From: Acinetobacter sp. ANC 3929
GTDB taxonomy: Bacteria > Pseudomonadota > Gammaproteobacteria > Pseudomonadales > Moraxellaceae
Reading direction: 5' to 3'
NCBI RefSeq assembly: GCF_000369405.1
Contig: NZ_KB850000.1
Span: 248,001 to 312,000 of the forward strand
Length of the DNA: 64,000 bases
This document shows positions 28,972 through 37,433 of the stretch, in pieces; position 1 is the stretch's first letter; each line of letters starts with the position of its first letter. The notes under the pieces were generated by a model. It worked only from the letters and a program-made list of their open reading frames with translations, was not told the origin of the DNA and searched no databases. Both the position numbers and the translations under genes were made by a program.

Positions 28972-29526
28972 ATGAAAAAAACACTTGTGATTGTTGCCCA
29001 TCCTGACATCAATAATTCAATTATAAATAAATGTTGGATTGAAAAATTATATCAATATCCAGAGCAGTTCACTGTACATGAGCTTTACCCAAGTTATCCA
29101 AATGGTCAGATTGATGTGTTAAAAGAACAAGCTTTGGTTGAAGCACATCAGAATTTAGTGTTTCAGTTCCCAATGTATTGGTTTAACTGCCCACCATTAT
29201 TGAAACAATGGTTAGATGAGGTGCTGACTTATGGTTGGGCTTATGGTTCAGCAGGAAATCAATTAAAAAATAAGAAAATAGCACTTGCAGTATCGACTGG
29301 GAGTAAAGCACATGATTATTCAGTGGATGGCAGACATCAAATGAGTTTAGAAACTTTGTGTGCTCCTTTTGCATTGACTGCACGTTATGTCAAAGCTGAT
29401 TATCAGCCTGTTTATGCTTTTTATGGAATGGAAACTCAGCCAGAGGAGGGCGAGGTTTTACCAACAATCAATGATGTTGAGCAAAGTGCAGAGGACTATG
29501 TGAAATATTTATCAGCAATGCATTAA
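28972..29526 (+). CDS. NAD(P)H-dependent quinone oxidoreductase-like flavoprotein
   Basis: A 184-residue flavodoxin-fold protein of the NQO1/KefF/MdaB type, expected to bind FAD or FMN and reduce quinones or electrophiles by two electrons. Seen are the strand and loop TLVIVAHPDINNSIINK, the QFPMYWFNCPPLLKQWLDEV block (flavin isoalloxazine contact) and GWAYGSAGNQLKNK. I start it at the ATG at 28972 nine bases after GGAG; an upstream in-frame ATG would add a tail with no family match. It is divergent from a broken HxlR regulator, a common regulator-target pair for this family, so it may be expressed constitutively here. Confidence 0.87.
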   Translation: MKKTLVIVAHPDINNSIINKCWIEKLYQYPEQFTVHELYPSYPNGQIDVLKEQALVEAHQNLVFQFPMYWFNCPPLLKQWLDEVLTYGWAYGSAGNQLKNKKIALAVSTGSKAHDYSVDGRHQMSLETLCAPFALTARYVKADYQPVYAFYGMETQPEEGEVLPTINDVEQSAEDYVKYLSAMH

Positions 29527-29575
29527 AGATGTTTTTATACGAGATATATTGTTAAAACAGGATAATCAGACATAA

Positions 29576-29604
29576 AAAAAGAGCATGTAAAACATGCTCT
29601 TTTT
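29576..29604. terminator. Bidirectional terminator between the flavoprotein and rplI
   Basis: AAAAAGAGCATGT and its perfect complement around AAA give a 13-pair stem, with A and T runs on each side, between convergent genes. Confidence 0.94.
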
Positions 29605-29615
29605 CTTTGCAGAAA

Positions 29616-30062
29616 TTACTCAGATACGATAGTAACGAGAACTTCAGCAACAACATCATGATGCAATTGAATTGCGATGTTGAATTCACCAGTGTGACGA
29701 AGCGCACCGTTTGGTAAACGAACTTCTGCGCGGTCTACAGTAAGACCAGCATGAGTTAAAGCGTCAGCGATGTCACGAGTACCGATTGAACCGAAAAGTT
29801 TACCTTCGTCACCAGCTTTCGCAGTGATTACGATGTTAACTTCGTTCAATTGTTCAGCACGTGCAGTTGCAGCAGCTAAGATGTCAGCTTCTTGTTTCTC
29901 AAGTTCAGCACGACGAGCTTCAAAAGCTGAAGTGTTAGCTTCAGTTGCAGCTACTGCTTTACCTTGAGGAATCAAAAAGTTACGACCATAACCAGCTTTA
30001 ACTGATACTTTATCGCCTAATTTACCAAGATTCTTAATGCGTTGTAATAAGATAACGTCCAC
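29616..30062 (-). CDS. rplI: 50S ribosomal protein bL9
   Basis: A 148-residue large-subunit protein: N-terminal rRNA-binding domain [36 protein letters not shown] (signature GDxVxVKxGYxRNFLxPxxxA), a long connecting helix (about residues 42-75) and the C-terminal domain from [20 protein letters not shown]. Normal length. Last gene of the rpsF-rpsR-rplI operon, 12 bp after rpsR. Confidence 0.98.
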   Translation of the reverse strand: MDVILLQRIKNLGKLGDKVSVKAGYGRNFLIPQGKAVAATEANTSAFEARRAELEKQEADILAAATARAEQLNEVNIVITAKAGDEGKLFGSIGTRDIADALTHAGLTVDRAEVRLPNGALRHTGEFNIAIQLHHDVVAEVLVTIVSE

Positions 30063-30074
30063 AGCTCACCTCAC

Positions 30075-30302
30075 TTACTTATGGTTGTCAGTGTACGGAA
30101 TCAAAGACAAATAGCGAGCTTGTTTAATAGCTAACGCTAATTGACGTTGATAACGAGCTTTAGTACCTGTAATACGGCTAGGAACAATCTTGCCGTTTTC
30201 AGTAATGTACTGTTTTAAAGTGTCGATATCTTTGTAGTCGATGTACGCAACATTCTCAGCTGTAAAGCGGCAGAACTTGCGACGACGGTAAAAACGTGCC
30301 AT
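30075..30302 (-). CDS. rpsR: 30S ribosomal protein bS18
   Basis: A 75-residue small-subunit protein with the conserved [20 protein letters not shown] and the [21 protein letters not shown] signature. It binds with bS6 to 16S rRNA and, as a bS6:bS18 complex, to the leader of its own operon. It lies 11 bp after rpsF and 12 bp before rplI. Confidence 0.98.
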
Positions 30303-30313
30303 TGAGGTTCTCC

Positions 30314-30697
30314 TTATTCAGCTTCTGGAACTGCTTGTTGTGCTTCTTCACGTTGAGCTTTACGCGCACGTTTTTCTTCAGCACTTTTAGCAAGCAAAGA
30401 TTCTTCAGTAATTGCGTTTTCACGACGGATAATGATGTTACGAATAATTGCATCGTTATAACGGAACAATTCTTCTAACTCATCAAGAGTCGTTTGACCA
30501 CATTCCACATTCATAAGAATGTAGTGTGCTTTGTGAATTTTGTTAATCGGGTAAGCCAATTGGCGGCGGCCCCAATCTTCTAAACGGTGAATTTGACCTT
30601 CAGCTTCTTTGATCTGAGAGATATAGCGTTCAACCATACCTACAACTTGATCGCTTTGGTCTGGATGTACCAATAGTACGATTTCGTAGTGACGCAT
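30314..30697 (-). CDS. rpsF: 30S ribosomal protein bS6
   Basis: A 127-residue small-subunit protein: [18 protein letters not shown], then the [19 protein letters not shown] signature, and an acidic/alanine-rich tail ending QQAVPEAE, the region that receives glutamates from RimK in E. coli. AAGGAG precedes the ATG by six bases and appears to be paired in a leader hairpin. First gene of the rpsF-rpsR-rplI operon. Confidence 0.98.
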   Translation of the reverse strand: MRHYEIVLLVHPDQSDQVVGMVERYISQIKEAEGQIHRLEDWGRRQLAYPINKIHKAHYILMNVECGQTTLDELEELFRYNDAIIRNIIIRRENAITEESLLAKSAEEKRARKAQREEAQQAVPEAE

Positions 30698-30703
30698 TGT
30701 CAG

Positions 30704-30770
30704 CTCCTTACGGTTTAAGCAGCCCCTAATTAAAAAATTAGAAGCAAGGAGTCATAACTAAAAAGTTATG
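30704..30770 (-). promoter_or_regulatory. bS6:bS18-type leader of the rpsF operon
   Basis: On the minus strand the leader folds into CATAACT/AGTTATG (30753-30770), CTAATT/AATTAG (30726-30741) and a long-range pairing in which CTCCTT (30746-30751) covers AAGGAG (30704-30709), the rpsF ribosome site. An ACCG sequence stands just before the paired ribosome site, as in the known S6:S18 leader motif whose bulged CCG is bound by the protein pair. This fits translational feedback. The match is by eye, not by covariance model. Confidence 0.5.
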
Positions 30771-30790
30771 TCGCAAATTGCGAAGCGCCG

Positions 30791-30819
30791 ATTATATGCA
30801 AATTGAGGCTAGAAAGCAA
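30791..30819 (-). promoter_or_regulatory. rpsF operon promoter
   Basis: On the minus strand TTGCTT and a perfect TATAAT are spaced by 17 bases, upstream of the structured leader. Confidence 0.7.
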
Positions 30820-30939
30820 ATCTGACGTAGTCTTTGCGATATATTTTTAAATAAAAATAGGCAATAGAAATTTAGCCACAATTGATAAAGACAGTCGCCT
30901 TGATTGAGTCAATTTTTGTAGCCGAATAGAGAGGAGGCA

Positions 30940-31218
30940 ATGATTGCGTATTGTGAAAATATATTACGAACAGATCTTTTACGTGCAGAGAATCTGCAAA
31001 GCTTTACGATGACCATTCATGACTAGGATAAAACATTGATTATTCCTTATCAGGGTAAGGGAGCTGGTCGAGATACAACCTTGACGGTACTCAATCAAAT
31101 TTTACAGCCTAATTATGAAATCAGTTTTTGTGAAGCCTGGGATACATTAGAATTTTACCTCTACCCAGTGTCTTTGTGGCAAAAGTTAGATCAGAAATAT
31201 ACGAACAAGATGAATTAA
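30940..31218 (+). pseudogene. Small ORF interrupted by one TAG, function unknown
   Basis: A strong GAGGAGG ribosome site precedes an ATG at 30940. The frame runs 28 codons (MIAYCENILRTDLLRAENLQ, then SFTMTIHD) to a TAG at 31024-31026 and then stays open for another 63 codons (DKTLIIPYQGKGAGRDTTL onward, ending QKYTNKMN). Taken together it is a 93-codon gene with a single nonsense change. I recognise no family. Alternatives are two unrelated short ORFs or a 28-residue peptide gene. It sits between the rpsF promoter (divergent) and cyoE (convergent). Confidence 0.5.
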
Positions 31219-31377
31219 ATATTTAGAAGGTTTGAGCTAGATTGTGTATTTCTGGGTTAAGAAAAAATGTATCTCAAATTTATCTTGGTTTTAAAATAGA
31301 TGGATGATGATGTGTCATTTAGGCAATAAAGAACTGAATGTTTTTATTGCACGAAATGATAAAAATTGGGAGAGTTT

Positions 31378-31405
31378 AAAAAGATAGAGCATTCTCTATC
31401 TTTTT
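31378..31405. terminator. Terminator at the end of the cyo operon
   Basis: AAAAAGATAGAG and its perfect complement around CATT form a 12-pair stem with A/T flanks. It overlaps the cyoE stop codon and can also stop transcription from the plus strand. Confidence 0.9.
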
Positions 31406-32282
31406 AAAAAATAGGGAAGAATGGTGCAGGGCTTTTAAAGGTGAAGCTAAAGCTTAAACTGATGACAGTAATCAGAATTACTGAGAAAAGGAAAAAGCGT
31501 TTGGCCCAAAGCTGATCATCTTCGGCCTTGAATCCTAAAATAGCAATGTAGAACCAGTAAATGCAAAGTATATTACAGATGACCAAGAAAATGATATTGG
31601 TGTATCCATATACGTATAAAGCATTCATCGCTAGAGTAAATAAAACCACATAAATCAGTGATTCGATTTTTGTTCTAAAGATTGAACGGGCTACAGGTAA
31701 AATAGGAACGCCTGCATTTTTATAGTCGTCAAAACGATAAATTGCGATCGCCCATGAGTGAGGCATTTGCCATAAAGCATATGCAACAAAGATCAATAGC
31801 GCCGCCATATCGAACTGATGACTTACAGCCACATAACCAATAACAGGTGGACTCGCTCCAGAAATACTACCGATCACGGTTTGATGGATTGTAGTGCGTT
31901 TGCTCCACAAACTATAAAAACCGACATAGACCACAAAACCAATAACAGCGAATAAAAATGCATAGGCATTGACATAGAACCAGAGAATGCTGAAGCCCAT
32001 CACTCCTAAAACCAGCGCATAGCACATAGCCACAGTCGGGGAGATGGTTTTCGTCACAAGTGCACGGTTCATGGTGCGTTGCATTTTTTGATCGATGTCT
32101 TGATCAATGACGTTATTGACTACACAACCAGAAGCAACCACTAATGTTGTTCCGAGAAGAGTAAGTAATAATAAGAGGCAGTCTATAGAGCCTTGGGCGG
32201 CTAAGAAGAAGCCGCCCAAGGTGGTAATAAAATTACCGAAGAGAATTCCTGGTTTAGTCAGGAATAAGTACTTTTTCCACAT
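31404..32282 (-). CDS. cyoE: Protohaem IX farnesyltransferase (haem O synthase)
   Basis: A 292-residue UbiA-family membrane prenyltransferase adding farnesyl to haem b to make haem O for the bo3 oxidase. The first prenyl-diphosphate motif NVIDQDIDQKMQRTMNR is clear, the second site is YRFDDYKNAGVPI, and about eight or nine hydrophobic segments are present. Last gene of cyoABCDE, 10 bp after cyoD. Its stop codon lies in the terminator stem. Confidence 0.96.
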   Translation of the reverse strand: MWKKYLFLTKPGILFGNFITTLGGFFLAAQGSIDCLLLLLTLLGTTLVVASGCVVNNVIDQDIDQKMQRTMNRALVTKTISPTVAMCYALVLGVMGFSILWFYVNAYAFLFAVIGFVVYVGFYSLWSKRTTIHQTVIGSISGASPPVIGYVAVSHQFDMAALLIFVAYALWQMPHSWAIAIYRFDDYKNAGVPILPVARSIFRTKIESLIYVVLFTLAMNALYVYGYTNIIFLVICNILCIYWFYIAILGFKAEDDQLWAKRFFLFSVILITVISLSFSFTFKSPAPFFPIF

Positions 32283-32292
32283 GACGATCAGT

Positions 32293-32622
32293 TTAGATCA
32301 TCATGTTGTAGTGTAGGTAATTCATAATCCACACAGAGCCGACTAACAGTACAGCGATACATAAGATTGTGTAGATAAATGCAATAAGGTTCCAACGTTG
32401 GTCAGATGATGTATTCATGTGTAAGAAATACACAAGTTGTACAAGTACCTGAGCAACAGCAGTAATTGCAATTACTGTAACTAAAATGCCACGACTAAAA
32501 CCACCAGCCATCACCATCCCGAAAGGGATGATGGTGAGGATGACAGACAGAATAAATCCAATCGTGTATTGTTTAAAGTTACCGTGTGACGCACCTGCAG
32601 CATTATGGTCATGACTACTCAT
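32293..32622 (-). CDS. cyoD: Cytochrome bo3 quinol oxidase subunit IV
   Basis: A 109-residue small subunit with three membrane helices and the YTIGFILSVILTIIPF first helix typical of CyoD, then HMNTSSDQRWNLIAFIYTI. I start it at the ATG at 32622, which shares one base with the cyoC stop (TAATG); a start further upstream lies inside cyoC. It helps assemble the oxidase. Confidence 0.95.
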   Translation of the reverse strand: MSSHDHNAAGASHGNFKQYTIGFILSVILTIIPFGMVMAGGFSRGILVTVIAITAVAQVLVQLVYFLHMNTSSDQRWNLIAFIYTILCIAVLLVGSVWIMNYLHYNMMI

Positions 32623-33242
32623 TAGAGAACTCCCAGTAAGTAAACGACGCTGAATACACAGATCCAAACGATGTCAAGGAAGTGCCAGAACAAGCTTAAG
32701 CAAGCAAGACGACGTGTATTCGGTAAGGTCAAACCATTCTTTTTGATTTGGTAGATTAATACCAGCATCCACACTAAACCAGAAGTTACGTGAATACCGT
32801 GTGTACCAACCAAAGTAAAGAATGACGATAAGAATGCACTGTGAGTTGGACCGTGGCCTTCGTGTACAAGGTGATGGAACTCATAGATTTCCATACCAAT
32901 GAACGATGCACCAAAAAGGAATGTAATAAATAACCAAGTGATCACTTGATTGACATTCTTTTTATAAGATGCAAGTACAGCAAAACCAAATGTTACCGAT
33001 GAAATCAATAAGGCAAATGTTTCAGTTAACACGAAGCCCAATGAATCATGGAACAGGTCATATGCACTTGGGGTTCCTGGCGGGATATGACTGCTTAATA
33101 CAGCGAACGCAATGAAGAGTGATCCGAAAAGAATCAAGTCACTCATCAAGTATGTCCAGAAACCAAAGACCGTTAAGTCAGTATCATCATGTTCATGATG
33201 ACCATCGTGGCCGTGGTTGTCGTGATGAAGTACTTCAGCCAT
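32622..33242 (-). CDS. cyoC: Cytochrome bo3 quinol oxidase subunit III
   Basis: A 206-residue five-helix subunit of the haem-copper oxidase subunit III family. The N terminus is histidine-rich ([15 protein letters not shown]), then [18 protein letters not shown], the conserved [16 protein letters not shown] and [15 protein letters not shown]. It overlaps cyoD by one base and follows cyoB by four. Confidence 0.97.
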   Translation of the reverse strand: MAEVLHHDNHGHDGHHEHDDTDLTVFGFWTYLMSDLILFGSLFIAFAVLSSHIPPGTPSAYDLFHDSLGFVLTETFALLISSVTFGFAVLASYKKNVNQVITWLFITFLFGASFIGMEIYEFHHLVHEGHGPTHSAFLSSFFTLVGTHGIHVTSGLVWMLVLIYQIKKNGLTLPNTRRLACLSLFWHFLDIVWICVFSVVYLLGVL

Positions 33243-33246
33243 TTCC

Positions 33247-35238
33247 TTAGTCCTTCTTCAAGTGTTTTTCAAGTAAAGCATAGCGTTCGTTTTCAATACG
33301 CTCAACTTCAGCAGCAGGAACGTAGTAATCAACATTCTTAGTGAATGAGCTTACGATCAAGCTAACAATAGCTGAAACGAATGAAACAACAGCGAGCCAC
33401 CAAATATGCCAGATAAGTGCAAAGCCAAGAATTGTAATGAACATTGCAATGACAAAACCAGCAGCACGATCAGTCGGCATGTGGATGTCTTCATATTTAG
33501 TGTTACGTGCGTATGCTACACCATTTTCTTTGTCAGTCCAGAAACGGTCTACACCGCTAGCATCTGGTTCATGCGCAAAGTTATAGAACGGAGCAGGAGA
33601 TGACGTTGCCCATTCAAGGGTACGGCTATCCCATGGATCGCCTGTGTGGTCCATGTTGTCCTTACGTTGTAAGAAACCAACGATGATTTGCATTAGGAAA
33701 CATGCAATACCGATCGCGATAAGAACAGCACCAAACAATGCAATCGCTAAGTATGGATCCCACTCAGGGTTGTCATATGTATTCAAACGACGAGTCATAC
33801 CCATGAAACCAAGGATATAAAGTGGCATGAATGCAAAATAGAAACCAATGAACCAGAACCAGAACGCAGCTTTACCCCATGCTTCATTAAGCTTCCAACC
33901 AAACATTTTTGGCCAGTAGAAGATGATGCCGGCAAACATACCAAACACCACACCACCGATAATTACGTTATGGAAGTGAGCGATTAAGAATAATGAGTTG
34001 TGTACAAGGAAGTCCGCAGGTGGAACAGCCATAAGTACACCAGTTAAACCACCGATACCGAATGTTACAAGGAAGCCGAGCGTCCATAACATAGGAGTAG
34101 TATAGGTGATGCGACCTTTATACATTGTGAATAACCAAGAGAAGATTTTCACACCTGTAGGAATCGCAATAACCATGGTCATGATACCGAAGAACGCGTT
34201 AACGTTCGCACCAGCACCCATGGTGAAGAAGTGGTGAAGCCATACAACGAACGCAAGTACAGTAATCGCAATCGTCGCATACACCATAGACTTATAACCG
34301 AACAACGCTTTACGAGAGAAGGTTGCAACGATCTCTGAGTATAAACCAAATGCTGGTAATACTAAGATATATACTTCAGGGTGACCCCATGTCCAGATCA
34401 AGTTCACATAAAGCATTGGGCTACCGCCAAGCTCATTTGTGAAGAAATGGAAGCCGAAGTAACGGTCTAAAGTAAGCATTGCAAGCGTACCTGTTAATAC
34501 AGGGAATGATGCAATGATTAATACAGCCGTACAAAGTGAAGTCCACGTAAAAATAGGCATATCCATCAATTTCATGCCAGGTGCACGCATTTTGATGATG
34601 GTAACAAAGAAGTTAACACCAGATAAAAGCGTACCCAGACCAGAAACCTGAAGTGCCCAGATATAGTAGTCAACACCCACACCAGGAGAATATTGAATGC
34701 CAGATAGAGGAGGGTAAGCCATCCAACCAGTCGCAGCAAATTCACCTAATACAAGTGAAAGCATCATTAAACCAGCAGCACCAGCGAATAGCCAGAAGCT
34801 TAAAGAGTTTAATAATGGGAAAGCAACGTCACGAGCACCAATCTGTAAAGGTACAGAGATGTTCATCATACCAACAACGAGACCCATTGCTACGAAGAAG
34901 ATCATGATTACACCGTGTGCGGTGAAGATCTGGTCGTAGTGGTCAGGATGTAAGTAACCTTCGCCGCCGCCTTTCGCGAGGAACAGTTGTAGACGCATCA
35001 TGATCGCATCGGCGAAGCCACGCAACAGCATGACAACAGATACGATGATATACATGATACCAATCTTTTTATGGTCTACAGTGATAAACCATTCATTCCA
35101 CAAATATCCCCATTTCTTGAAATAGGTGATACCGCCCAATACAGCAATTGCACCAAGTGCCATAAAGACCATGGTGACAAGTACAAGGGGTTCAGTTGGG
35201 ATAGAATCCCACCCTAATTTACCAAAAATCATATCCAT
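33247..35238 (-). CDS. cyoB: Cytochrome bo3 quinol oxidase subunit I
   Basis: The 663-residue catalytic subunit, reducing oxygen to water and pumping protons with electrons from ubiquinol. Visible are the haem ligand in [11 protein letters not shown], the copper-B and cross-linked tyrosine motif [19 protein letters not shown], the histidine pair in [11 protein letters not shown], and the haem ligands in [12 protein letters not shown]. Acidic and lysine residues of the proton channels lie in family positions. It has 15 membrane segments at normal length. Central gene of the cyo operon, three bases after cyoA. Confidence 0.98.
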   Translation of the reverse strand: MDMIFGKLGWDSIPTEPLVLVTMVFMALGAIAVLGGITYFKKWGYLWNEWFITVDHKKIGIMYIIVSVVMLLRGFADAIMMRLQLFLAKGGGEGYLHPDHYDQIFTAHGVIMIFFVAMGLVVGMMNISVPLQIGARDVAFPLLNSLSFWLFAGAAGLMMLSLVLGEFAATGWMAYPPLSGIQYSPGVGVDYYIWALQVSGLGTLLSGVNFFVTIIKMRAPGMKLMDMPIFTWTSLCTAVLIIASFPVLTGTLAMLTLDRYFGFHFFTNELGGSPMLYVNLIWTWGHPEVYILVLPAFGLYSEIVATFSRKALFGYKSMVYATIAITVLAFVVWLHHFFTMGAGANVNAFFGIMTMVIAIPTGVKIFSWLFTMYKGRITYTTPMLWTLGFLVTFGIGGLTGVLMAVPPADFLVHNSLFLIAHFHNVIIGGVVFGMFAGIIFYWPKMFGWKLNEAWGKAAFWFWFIGFYFAFMPLYILGFMGMTRRLNTYDNPEWDPYLAIALFGAVLIAIGIACFLMQIIVGFLQRKDNMDHTGDPWDSRTLEWATSSPAPFYNFAHEPDASGVDRFWTDKENGVAYARNTKYEDIHMPTDRAAGFVIAMFITILGFALIWHIWWLAVVSFVSAIVSLIVSSFTKNVDYYVPAAEVERIENERYALLEKHLKKD

Positions 35239-35241
35239 GTC

Positions 35242-36294
35242 TTATTCCCCTTGAGCAGCATGTTCTGCTGCAGCATGAGTTTCTGCTGTTGCATGTCCAG
35301 CAGAATGGTCAGCACCGTGATAGTTACTCATGTAGTGGTTGATGATTGTTTCAAACAATTTTGGCTCAACTGATGAGTAATAAGTCACTGGGTGTGGCTT
35401 AGTCGGGAACGGTTTCATCGCTTCAGCTTTAGCAAGTGCTTCTTCATCACCAGCAGCTTTAGCACGATTCACTAAATGCTCGATCTGGTGTTTAGAACGA
35501 TCGCCATCTTTAAGTGTTGCTAACTCAGCTTGATCAAGTGTGCCTTTTTGAATTGCTTCAGGGTTGATACTTGTACCATTGCCAGCTTTCACTGCTTCTA
35601 CCCATTGTGCAAATTCTGGCTCAGTCACGCTATGTGCTTTAAAGCGCATTTGTGAGAAACCGTAACCTGAATAGTTTGCTGAGAAACCACGGAAGACACC
35701 CGGTTCGTCTGCTAATAGGTGAAGGTGAGTTTGCATACCAGCCATTGCGTAGATCTGACCGCCTAACTGTGGAATGAAGAATGAGTTCATTGTGAAGTTA
35801 GAAGTGATCTTAAAGCTTATTGGTGTTTGTTCTGGGAAGCGTACTTCGTTTACCGTTGCAATGTTTTGCTCAGGATAGATAAAAATCCATTTGAACTGTT
35901 CAGCGACAGCTTGAATAGTCAATGGTGCTTTATCTGATTCTAACGGACGGTAAGGGTCGTACTTGTGGGAACCCCACCAAGTTAACCAAGCTAAAATACC
36001 AATAATAATGACAGGTACACCCCATACAACGATCTCAATTGTCGTTGAGTGTGCCCAAGTAGGTTTATAGTCTGCATCTTTATTCGACGCGCGATATTTC
36101 CAACCAAACCATAATGCCATAATGATTGATGGAATCACCACCAATAGCATTAAATAGATCGCAGTCATCATCAGGTTACTTTGACCTTGACCAACTGGAC
36201 CTTTATTGTTTAGAAGTACCATATCACCGCCGCACCCAGTCAAGAGCGCAGCCATCGTTGATAAAGACAATACAGCTAAAATCGTTTGTCTCAT
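35242..36294 (-). CDS. cyoA: Cytochrome bo3 quinol oxidase subunit II
   Basis: A 350-residue lipoprotein: signal peptide with lipobox LLTGC (Cys21), two membrane helices (about residues 40-65 and 85-110), then a periplasmic cupredoxin domain without the copper-A cysteines, as in quinol oxidases (QFKWIFIYPEQNIATVNE, FFIPQLGGQIYAMAGMQT). The C terminus is longer than in E. coli and rich in Ala, His and Glu (HSAGHATAETHAAAEHAAQ). GAGG precedes the ATG. It heads cyoABCDE behind a long structured leader. Confidence 0.97.
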   Translation of the reverse strand: MRQTILAVLSLSTMAALLTGCGGDMVLLNNKGPVGQGQSNLMMTAIYLMLLVVIPSIIMALWFGWKYRASNKDADYKPTWAHSTTIEIVVWGVPVIIIGILAWLTWWGSHKYDPYRPLESDKAPLTIQAVAEQFKWIFIYPEQNIATVNEVRFPEQTPISFKITSNFTMNSFFIPQLGGQIYAMAGMQTHLHLLADEPGVFRGFSANYSGYGFSQMRFKAHSVTEPEFAQWVEAVKAGNGTSINPEAIQKGTLDQAELATLKDGDRSKHQIEHLVNRAKAAGDEEALAKAEAMKPFPTKPHPVTYYSSVEPKLFETIINHYMSNYHGADHSAGHATAETHAAAEHAAQGE

Positions 36295-36314
36295 TTTACA
36301 ACCTCGGTGAAGAG

Positions 36315-36341
36315 TCCCATTCCCTAATTAAAATTATGGGA
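36315..36341 (-). promoter_or_regulatory. Second hairpin in the cyo leader
   Basis: TCCCAT and ATGGGA pair across 15 bases close to the cyoA ribosome site. Modest on its own, but it lies next to the large inverted repeat in the same leader. Confidence 0.35.
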
Positions 36342-36352
36342 TAGCGATTAAA

Positions 36353-36406
36353 GTGTCGCGTGATTGATAAGGATCGATTAAAAAATGCTTAGCAATCACG
36401 CGACAC
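36353..36406 (-). repeat. Perfect 14-bp inverted repeat in the cyo leader
   Basis: GTGTCGCGTGATTG (36353-36366) and its exact complement (36393-36406) are separated by 26 bases, 59 bp before cyoA. The arms are far richer in G and C than the surrounding DNA. No T tract follows on the minus strand (only TTTAAT), so it is not a plain terminator. Confidence 0.8.
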
Positions 36407-36429
36407 CGCAACGTTGTTGGGCATTATGC

Positions 36430-36458
36430 CTTATATTGAAAAACTAAGCTACTCATAA
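36430..36458 (-). promoter_or_regulatory. Candidate cyo operon promoter
   Basis: On the minus strand TTATGA and TATAAG (four and five matches to consensus) are spaced by 17 bases. Transcription from it would give a leader of about 125 bases containing both hairpins. Confidence 0.5.
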
Positions 36459-36554
36459 AGTCGTGTGAAATACTTGTTTTAAAACCCGATTTATTTTGTA
36501 GGGATTGTTATTTGCATCTGTGTTTTTTATATAGATATCAGATTAATACATAAA

Positions 36555-36577
36555 AAAAGAGGAATAAATCCTCTTTT
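36555..36577 (-). terminator. Terminator of the RDD gene
   Basis: AAAAGAGGA and TCCTCTTTT pair around five bases, just after the stop codon of the RDD protein gene; on the minus strand A and T runs flank the stem. Confidence 0.85.
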
Positions 36578-36593
36578 GTTTATCGATTTGTGA

Positions 36594-37364
36594 TTACTGC
36601 TTAATAACCTTGGTTTTTGCCAATTTATCGTGCAAAGTTTGTCTCTTTTTTCCAAAAGCAAATAGAGATTCTAAAACAGAAATCAATGGAACAGTGATTA
36701 GATTCAAAATAATAAAAACAATACTTCTTAACCAAAAGCCACGAATTGTGCTGACGGGTGCAGAGGTTTCAGCATCAACAATTTTGATTTTGGTTAATTT
36801 CTTACCAATACTTTGACCTGATTTTCCAATTAAAAAAGCTTGTATCATGAGCATGATAATAATGTACGCACACATTGCGATCCAAGCTTGGGATGGAACA
36901 ATCGCAAATATTTCTGTCTGAACTTTTTGTGCCAAAGCGATGTCTGATGAACGATCTGCCATGAGTTGTAAAAGTTGTTCATTGAGTTGCGTGAACTTTT
37001 GTGCTTGTTCAGCGGTAAAAAAACTTGTGAGTATAAACGTTGCAGGGAGCCACAAAAATATATCAATCACTTTTGCAAGAAAACGTGAAGGGATGGAAGC
37101 CAAGTCCGATACTTTTTTCTCAACTTTGATTGTGTAAGTGGGTTCGTTCGTTTCAGTTTTAATTTGAGAACTAAAAGGAGAGTAACCTACAGGTTCGTAG
37201 ACAAGTTTACCTTGTGTCAATTCGCCAAGTGTTTTCCATTCGGCCATGCCTTCATGCCAAGCCAAATCTGTCAATAAAACTTGTTGACTAGCAAGCATTT
37301 GGTTCACTTGTTCTAAACTATAAGGTCCTGCTTGTTGATTATTACGAGCCAAGTAAATTTGCAT
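36594..37364 (-). CDS. GYF-domain RDD family membrane protein
   Basis: A 256-residue protein with an N-terminal GYF_2 domain (IYLARNNQQAGPYSLEQVNQ through DLAWHEGMAEWKTLGEL, residues 1-50) that usually binds proline-rich peptides, and a C-terminal RDD membrane domain (from about residue 85, LASIPSRFLAKVIDIFLWLP, then SIGKKLTKIKIVDAET). Function of such fusions is unknown; RDD proteins may be transporters or membrane organisers. It lies between the cyo leader and ppsA, with terminators on both sides. Confidence 0.82.
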   Translation of the reverse strand: MQIYLARNNQQAGPYSLEQVNQMLASQQVLLTDLAWHEGMAEWKTLGELTQGKLVYEPVGYSPFSSQIKTETNEPTYTIKVEKKVSDLASIPSRFLAKVIDIFLWLPATFILTSFFTAEQAQKFTQLNEQLLQLMADRSSDIALAQKVQTEIFAIVPSQAWIAMCAYIIIMLMIQAFLIGKSGQSIGKKLTKIKIVDAETSAPVSTIRGFWLRSIVFIILNLITVPLISVLESLFAFGKKRQTLHDKLAKTKVIKQ

Positions 37365-37393
37365 AATTTTAAAATCTCAATTACGAAAGATGA

Positions 37394-37422
37394 AAAAAGA
37401 CCCTACGAAAGAGGGTCTTTTT
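37394..37422 (-). terminator. Terminator of ppsA
   Basis: AAAAAGACCCT and AGGGTCTTTTT pair around ACGAAAG, 12 bases after the ppsA stop. Confidence 0.92.
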
Positions 37423-37433
37423 CTAAAAAAAGA

